Under the pieces are notes generated by a model that worked only from the letters and a program-made list of their open reading frames with translations, searched no databases and had not been told where the DNA came from. A program made the translations under genes and the position numbers. 64,000 nt of DNA, from NCBI GenBank assembly GCA_020050685.1, contig JAGVKG010000016.1, positions 124,001 to 188,000 of the forward strand, read 5' to 3'. This DNA is from Candidatus Obscuribacterales bacterium (GTDB lineage: Bacteria; Cyanobacteriota; Vampirovibrionia; Obscuribacterales; Obscuribacteraceae). Numbering within the stretch: position 1 is the first letter of the stretch; the number at the start of each line of letters is the position of its first letter. This document shows positions 38,501-47,500 of the stretch, in pieces.

Positions 38501-41500
38501 ATTGAAATTAGGGCTAATACAACCACTCCAATACAAATCGGTGGATCATTGAGTGCAAATTCTGCATTTGAAAGGGCTGTCGCTGGAAGAGTCAACATTA
38601 CCAATACTCGCGGTGGCATAACTTTTGCCGGCACTGCCAATCTCTCTGCAAGTGGACAGAGCGCACAGGGTGGTTTCATAACCATTAGTGCATCTGGTCC
38701 TATCCTAACTAATGGTGGCACGATAGCTGCCAATGCAAATGGTGGCAATTTTTCTGGTGGACAAATTACCATCAATGATACTGGCAGCAACATCACCGCC
38801 ACTGGTGCCAATCTAAGCATAAGCGCAAATGCTGCCGGAGAAGGCGCCGGTGGACAAATTTCCATCGGCTTGTTTGGCACGGGCACCGGTAACATAAATA
38901 TCGGTACAGGAGCAGGCAACATTTCGTTGTCAGCCAAGGGTGGCTCGGTGGGATCGCTTGTCGGTACGGGTGGCAGGATCACAATTCAAAATAGTGGCGC
39001 TGCAACCATAAACGCAAGTGGATTTTCATTCGGACCGCAGGGACAAAGTGGTAATGGTGGGATCGTCTCACTGACAAGTGACTCACTCGCATTTACCGGT
39101 TCGCTAAGCGCAGATGGAGTTGGATTTGGTAATGGCGGTCAGGTTACCTTAGATGTGAGTTCCTCAGGAGTATTTGCTATTGGTGCAGCAACCGCGCTTG
39201 GTGTTAGCGGCAATGTTTCTGCAAGCGGCGGCGCTTCTGGTGGTAACGCCGGCAAAATCAATATTTCGGTAGATGGAAGTTTGACAATCACTTCTGCTTC
39301 AAATATTTCAGCCAATACAGCAAATGGTGCAGCTGGCTCCATTATCCTATGGGGATCCGACACATTAACCCTGCCTACAGGAACCATATCTGTAAATGCC
39401 GGTAATGGCAGCAACTTTTCCGGCGGCTTGATTTCAATAATGTTCTTTGATGACATTGCCGTATCCGGTGGTGGGCTATTGACCATGTCTGCTAATGGAC
39501 AAGGTTCAGAATCTGGCGGGACAATTGATATTCACAATTTTGGCGGTAATGGACTTGTAGGCGGATCGCTTGCCCTAAACGCTAATGGTGGTACCAGTGG
39601 AAATGGTGGCGCTGTAATGGTGAATACAGCCGGCTTAACTATTGGCACTGGTGCCCTGACAGTCGCAATTTCTGCTCAAGGCGGGAGCAGCTCTGGAAAT
39701 GGTGGCACTGTAACTCTAGAAGCATTTGCCGGACTGACTGTGGCCCCCGGGTCGCTTTTGGTTGGACCACAATCAGCAAATGGAAATGGGGGCAATATTG
39801 TTCTTGACTCACGCAGTGGTGGTTCGATTGACAGTGATACGACTATTCTGGGTGGCTTTAGCGCAGACGGTACAGGTAGCGGATCTGGTGGCACCATTCA
39901 GATTTTTGCAGGCAATCTCCTGGTTCAGGGGTCGTTGAGTGCAAATGGTGGCACAAGTGGAAATGGCGGCGTCATAGACATTGAGGTAAGCAGTAATACC
40001 GCATTCAATATTGGCAGCGCCTCTACGAATGGCTCTACCAGCACTATGCAAGCCAATGCTGGTGCCACTGGTTCTCAGGGAGGCAGTATAACGATTGTTA
40101 GCACGGGCACTGGTGGTATCATTCTGCCGAATAACAACAATATATCTGTGCAAGCTGCCGGTGGTAACGGTGGTTCAATTTTGTTGGCAGCAGACGGTGG
40201 GGCATTAGCTCTATCGACAGGCACCTTGTCCGTTAATGGTGGAGCCGGGAACAATAGCGGTGGTAGCTTGAGTTTGTCCGGTAAGACAATTACGGTAAGC
40301 AGTGGAAGCCTGACCGTTAACGCAAATGGTACCGGCATTGGCAATGGTGGCACAATTGCTATTTCGGCTACTGATACAGCATCCGGCGATCTTACGATTG
40401 GAAGTGGGTCAGGTCAGTTCATTATCAATGCCACTGGTGGTTCTGTAAGCTCGCTTACAGGTGGTGGCGGTATAGTGACAGTTTCAGCGAAGCATGATCT
40501 CGTTGTTAACTCTTCATCAATAACAGCAAATCCACTGGGTACTAATGGATCAGGTGCATTCATTACCCTTTTGGCTGGCAATGCCGGTACCGGCAGTTTG
40601 GCGGTAAGCGGTTCCATGAACGTGGATGGCGTTGGTACTGGCTTGGGTGGACATATTTCCATATTAGCCAGCTCGACAACTGTTGTTTCCTTACCCGGAA
40701 CGATTAGTGCTAATGCTGGTGCCAATGGAATTTTGGGTGGCGTAATATTATTGAACAACGAAAATACAGGTGGTATCACATTCAGTAGTTCTACCAATAT
40801 TTCAGCTAACGCAGCCAATGGTGCCTCGGGATCTGTAGTTATTCTTTCAAGAGGTACAAGTGCGGCTTCCGAAAATGCAGGTGCGATTACCTTTATTAGT
40901 GGCAGTGTTAGTGCCAGCAGTTTGTCTTCTAGCAATACCGGCGGCACAATCACCATCGGTAGTGGCACAATGTCAGTTTCCGGTGGGAGCTTGACAATTT
41001 CAGCAGACGGCTCGGGCATTGAAAGCGGCGGCACTATTTCTATTGATCTGATTGCGCAAAACAGTAACCTGGCAATTGGTGCCGGCAGCGGTGCCGTAGC
41101 TGTGTCTGCGCAAGGCGCATCATTAGATGCGCCCAATGGTACAGTTTCCATTTCGACCGGAGGCAATCTGACAGTTGATCCAGCATCGCTCAGCGTGGGC
41201 GGTAGTGGAGCTGGTGCAAACATAAGCCTGCAAGCAGGTGCATTAGGTCCTGGCAATCTTCAAATTACGGGCAGTATCAGTGCCAGTGCATCGAGCAGTG
41301 GCTCTGGTGGAGTCCTGTCGTTGAGTTCAAATAGCTCCTTGCCGTTCACGGTTGGGTCGGCGAGCGCCAATGGAGTAAATGGCAGCGTTACAGCTGATGG
41401 TTCTGGAGATTTCTTAGCTAATGGTGGCACAATAGAAATTCTCACTCATGGTGCCGGTGGTATCACTATTACATCCTCTAGCAATATATCCGCTCAGTCC

Positions 41501-44500
41501 GCTTCCGGTAATGGCGGGATAATTACTCTTAATGCCGCACCCGACTTCGGTGAATCAGGATCGACACCCGGACCTATTTCAATATCGGCGGGTACTTCCT
41601 TGTCGGTCAATGGTTTTGCTGGAGATTTTGATGGAGGAAGTATAAGTCTTATTGGTCAGGGTCTTACACTGCCTGGTGCGCAAGCTTTCACCTTGTCGGC
41701 CAATGGTTATGGAGCTGGGTCGGGAGGCAGCATTAGTGTAGTTGATTATACAAGCGATAATTTGGTGGTGGGGACTGCAGCAGGAAATCTTATACTTTCT
41801 GCGACAGGTGGCTCCTTTGATTCGGCAACAGGAAACGGCGGAACGCTGCTTGTAGCAACTTTGGGATCGCTAGTTGTAAATGCAGTATCTTTATCTGCAT
41901 CACCACAAGGACTATCTGGAATTGGCGCCAGTTTAGAACTAGTCGCTGCCAACTTGTTAGTGAACGGTTCTCTCAACGTAGATGGAGCTGGTACATCAGA
42001 TGGTGGTTCAATAGTCCTTAATTCCAACAGTGCTACCACATTCCATGTGGGTAGTCTAACCACGACCAGTGGTGTAACTGGAACTCTTAGTGCCAATGCC
42101 GGTACGAATGGATCTGGTGGCACGATCTCTATGACGGCTGGTATTGGTGGTATTACAATTGATCATGCAAGTAACATCTCGAATATAACCACATCTGGCC
42201 GTGGCGGTAACATTACTCTTGTTACAACGGGCGCGCTGACGGTGCCAAGCACGACGTTCTCTGCCGACGCTGTTGCTGACAATTTTGCCGGCGGCACTAT
42301 CATGCTTGCAGGTTCCAGTTTGATAGTACAAGGCGGCAGACTTGTTCTCAGTGCCAATGCGAGTGGTTCAGGACAAGCCGGTACCATATCGGTAATAACG
42401 ACGGGTTCTTTCGGACACATCACCGTCGGCAACCAAGCTGGAAATATTAGTGCTTCAGCAATCGGTGCCACCATAGTGGCATCAAGTGCAAACAATAATC
42501 AAGGCAATGGAATATTCCTTTCGGCAGGCAGAAACCTATCGATCGATACTGCCTTCCTCAGCTTTGGACCGTCAGCTACTGCAGTCAATGCTACTGGTGC
42601 TAATTTGGCCTTTGCGGCAGGAACATCAGGGCAAGGTAATTTGTTCGTCAATAGTGCTTTGAGTGTCAGTGGCAAGGGAACCGGCAATGGTGGTGTAATC
42701 CAGCTTTCCTTAAGTAGCACCAACGTATTCAATGCTGGAGCTTCCGGACCAAATGCGATTACAGGCAGCTTATCTGCCAATGCTGGAACAACAGCAGGAT
42801 CTGGTGGAGTTATCTCTGTAACAAACTTCGGCACAGGTGGTATCACACTTGCCTCTACGAGCGTCGTTTCTGCCAATGCGGTTGGAACAAATATGCAAGG
42901 TGGTCGCATTACTCTTGACGCTGCAGCTGGTGCAAGTGGTGGCGTGTTAACAATCCCAAGCGGGAGCATTTCTGCAAATGGTACTCAGTCGGTATTTGCA
43001 TCTGGTCAAACTGTATATAACACTGGTGCAATCTACTTAAGGGGATCCTCAATTGCAGTCACTGGCGGAAGTTTGAGTCTTGCTGCTAACGGCCTTGCCA
43101 AAGGCGGACAGGTAACCGTGATTACAACATCTGGTGCTATTCAGGTTGGCCATGGAACAGGCATGATGAACATATCTGCAACTGGTGGTTTTGGTGGAAC
43201 AGCCTTCTCGGCCATTGGTGGCAACGTCACCTTATCTTCCAGTAGTAACCTCATTATTGATGGTTCAGCACTGGCGTTCAATGCGCAAGCATCTTCGGTT
43301 GCTGGAGGCACATTGACCATAGTTGGAGGAGGAGCAGGAGCTGGTAACTTGCAATTTACTGGTGCCCTTAGTGCAGATGGGATATCGGGCGATGGTGGCA
43401 GTATTTCAATTACATACAATGATGCTACAAACCCATTTGTAATTGGTGCATCAGTGACAAATAGCGGTATCACAGGTAATCTGACAGCAACCGGATCATT
43501 CAGTGGCGGTCAGATTACGATTAGGAACCTGGCCTCAGCCGCTCTGAATTTAGCAGTAAGCGGAACTTTGTCGGTTGATGCAGGAAATACTTTCTCGGAA
43601 GAAGCAGGGATTAATTTGCTTGGCGGTAATCAGCCGGTCAATGTAACCGGAGCTGGTGCAATTGTTGGCAGAGTCAATGCTAGCGGCAGATCTGTAACGA
43701 TTAGTTCGCAAGCCACAGGCGGTGAGCTATTGTTGAATGATTTGACTGCCAGTGCCGGCTCTATTTTGGTCTCGGTCAATGGTGGTGCGATCAGGACCGA
43801 ATCAGACTCTGTCCTCAGCGCCACCAAAGGCAACATTACCTTGCAAAATAACGATACAAGCGCGGGAACAATTGAAATTGGTGGCGGCACAACCATGACC
43901 GCATTTGCTGTTAACGATACAAACCTTGGCAGAGTAAATGTTGTGATTGGTGCCGTGCCACCATCACCAGTGCCCGGCACTCCACCGGCAAATATGACTG
44001 TAAACTCTCTTAATGGTGGGCAAGCATTCTTCGGCACAAACAGCATTGATGCGCCATTCGATGACAATGTCATTAATGTCGACAATTCTCAAGTTGTCTT
44101 TAATACAGGTAGCCGACCATCGTCTGCAATTGAGCTGAATGGCAGTGTCACAATCAACAGCACGAACAAGATAGTAGTAGTTGTTCAAAGCTTAGATTTG
44201 AACAACGGTTCAACTGTTGACTTCATTATCCTCAATCAAGGCTTAGGAAAACTTGGTGGTACATTGCAACAAACAGGTGGAGCCGGAACACCAGCAACCG
44301 GTGGTAACGTGATCTTATTACCTGAGAATATCGCACCGTCACTGACCGCCCAAAATATTCCGCAAAACGTCACGGTTACCTTGCAGGACTTCACAGCAGT
44401 TGATCCAATTAACATTGCCATTGACGGCTCAAGTACAACACCGCGCGTTATCATTACCGGGAATCAGGAATTCACAACTACCACCGGTACATCGGCTGGA

Positions 44501-47500
44501 GTCATTAACATTACTTCCAATCAATCAGGACCGGTTCTACAAATTGCTAACACCGGACTTCTATCCAGCAACGGCTCGCTTTCAGTCTCGGTTGGTGGCG
44601 ATATCAGCCATGGTGGCATGATTAACACAACCGGTAATTTGACTTTGCAAACTTCCAGCGGCAGTAATGGCAACATCGCACTTGCAGGCAATATCACAAG
44701 TGGTGGCACGGCTCTACTTTCAGCCAATGGTGCCGGACTAATCACTAGAACCGCCGGCTTAGTGACTGCCACTACTGCAAGTTTTGCTAGTGGTACGGGT
44801 AATATCGGAGCGAACGGCGCGAACATCATGGTGCATGCCACCAATTTAGCCGCGAGCACAGCTGGCAGTGCCTTCCTAAATAACGATCAAACAGTCAATA
44901 TGGTAGCCTCAACTATTGGTGCAGCACTCAACGTTGTGGCCACTGGAAATATTTCAGTCGGCGGTACAGTTTCTTCTAACGCACTTTCCTTGACCGCAGC
45001 CGTTGGATCTGGTGGTGGCATCATCGTCAACTCCAATCTCACAGGCACAGGAACATCGCCAACGGCATTACTCAAAGCCGATGGTGCAGGCACACTAACA
45101 CAAAGTGGTGGCACAATCTCCGCGACCACACTGACCATGCAATCAGGCTCTGGCGATATCAGTTTGAGTTCAACACAAGCTGCCACACTTCACGTCAGCA
45201 CAAGTGGCAATGTGAGTATCGGCAATGCCGGTACTGCCACCATCGCCTCTGTAACTGCCGGTTCCGTGTTTGCCTTGCAAAATGCTGGTGACCTGACTGT
45301 GCCAATTGCTTTGACAAACGCCACTGTCAATTTGTCTACCCTATTGAACGGCAACATTATACTGAACACCAACTTGGGTAACACAACCGGTACAACAACA
45401 GTTTCACTTAACGGCACCGGATCGCTAACGCAAACCTCAGGCAATATCAGAGGCGCCAATGTATCACTATCAAGTGATACTGGAAATCTCGGTACATCAA
45501 CAACCTCGTTGCAAGTCAATGCCACTTCATCACTATCAATGAATACTGGCGGCGCAGGCACAGTGTTTGTAAATAGCACCGGTGGAGCAGCAATTGGCGA
45601 TTCCAGTTCCGGTGGTGCCTTCATGCTCACGACACCTGGCTCCGTCACCGTCAACGATATTATAAGTACGGGTGGAGCAGTGACAGTTCAAGCTGGTGGT
45701 GGCACACTTACCGTAGCAGCCAACGCTGTACTTTCTGCCAAGGGCAATCTCCGGCTGCAAAATACAAATGCAGGCTCAGGTCAAATTGTTATCGGCAATG
45801 GTGCTGATCTCTTAGCCATCTTCCCAACCTCAAATAACATCTCAATTGAGGTGTTTGTCGGTGCAGCACCGCCACCGCAAACAAATTCTACAGCACCAAG
45901 CAATGTAAACTTGAACACAAGCAATGGTGGTCAAGCCTTCTTCGGTACAAGCAGTATCAATGCAGTGGCGCCAACCAATAATGTAAGCGTGTCCGGCAAC
46001 ACTACTAAAGTTGTATTCAGCACCGGCTCGCAAGGCGCATCCGCAATCCAACTTGCTGGTGGCACAACAATCACTGCAACTGGAAGCAACATTCAGCCGC
46101 TTCAAAGTCTTGACCTCACCAATCCGCAAACGGTTTCAATTATTGTCACTAATCAAACCGACGGTTTAATGGGTGGAACTCTAATCGTAACCAAAGGCAT
46201 TGCCACTGGCGGCACGCTTGTTCTGGAGCCAGGACAATTGGCAAGCACGATAACTGCACAAAACATTCCTAAGGGTGTCACAGTTACATTCGATGGCTTC
46301 CAAATCTCCGATCCTATTAATATAGGACTTACTGCCACTAGCACAACGAAACAAGTCTTGATCAACGGCAGTCAATTGTTTACTGGCGGTACAAACTCAG
46401 TTGTGAATATTGTTTCCGATCAAGCCGGACCAGTACTGGTGATTGGCGCAACTGGATTGCTATCCACTGACGGTTCGTTGACGATGACCGCCAACAACAG
46501 TATGTCGATCAAGGGTCTGCCGATGCAAGGAAATATTACCTTGCAAACAACTGCCAACAATGGCTCGATAACAATCGGCACAAACCAAGGTTCAGTCTCA
46601 AGCAACTTTACCTTTATATTGAATGGTTTAGGCAGCTTGATTCAAAGCGGCGGATTGATTACCGCAAATACTCTCAGCTTCACAAGTGTGACCGGAAATC
46701 TCGGCTCTAAAGCCGCGATTAAGACAAGCATTAGCAATTTGTCCGTCACCACGGGCGGCACCGCATCGATTACAAACACCGGCGCTCTAACTATTCAATC
46801 GAGTTCAGTAAATGGTGCAGTTCTCGTCACCGCAACTGGTGCGATTACACTTGGAGGCAACATCACATCGCTGGCAAACATCGGTCTCACCTCAACTACA
46901 GGTAGCATCACCCAAACAAGCGGAGTGGTATCGGCGACAGCCCTGACAATGAAGACACCAGCCGGTGATATTGGCGCCTTGCAGGCAATTAACACCCAAG
47001 CCACAAGCCTGATTGCTGTTGCCGGAACTTCATCGCTCAATACGCGTACGGTGAACATTGCAAACACTGGCAATGTAACTTTGGGAGTTTCAAACGCCGG
47101 CACATTTACATTGGTGAATGCTGGCAACATCACAACTATCGGCAGTAGCCCTGCCCTCAACATCACACTGCAAACAACTGCTGGTAGCAATGGCAATATC
47201 ACTATCGGTGGTTTGCTTGGTGCCGCCACATCGACAGTAGCAGTAACCGCCGGAGGTTCCGGCGCGATTGCAACATCTGGTACTGGTGCCATTCAAGGTG
47301 CAACCGTTTCCTTGAATGCCAACAACATTGGTACAAGCTTACTCGGTGCTAAAGTTATTGCAGGCAGTCTCTCCGTGACCGCTGGTAGTGATGCTTTTGT
47401 AAACAACGCTGGCAAGGTTAACTTGAACCTCAACACATCCACAGCCACAGGCATCCTGCAAATCACCAGCTCCAAGTTAGTCAACTTAATTGGCTCACTA

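Noticed and set aside
7560-43700. Regularly spaced repeats suggesting a CRISPR-like array
   Set aside because: Repeats are about 670 bp, coding, diverged and in frame, with no short identical direct repeats separated by unique spacers.
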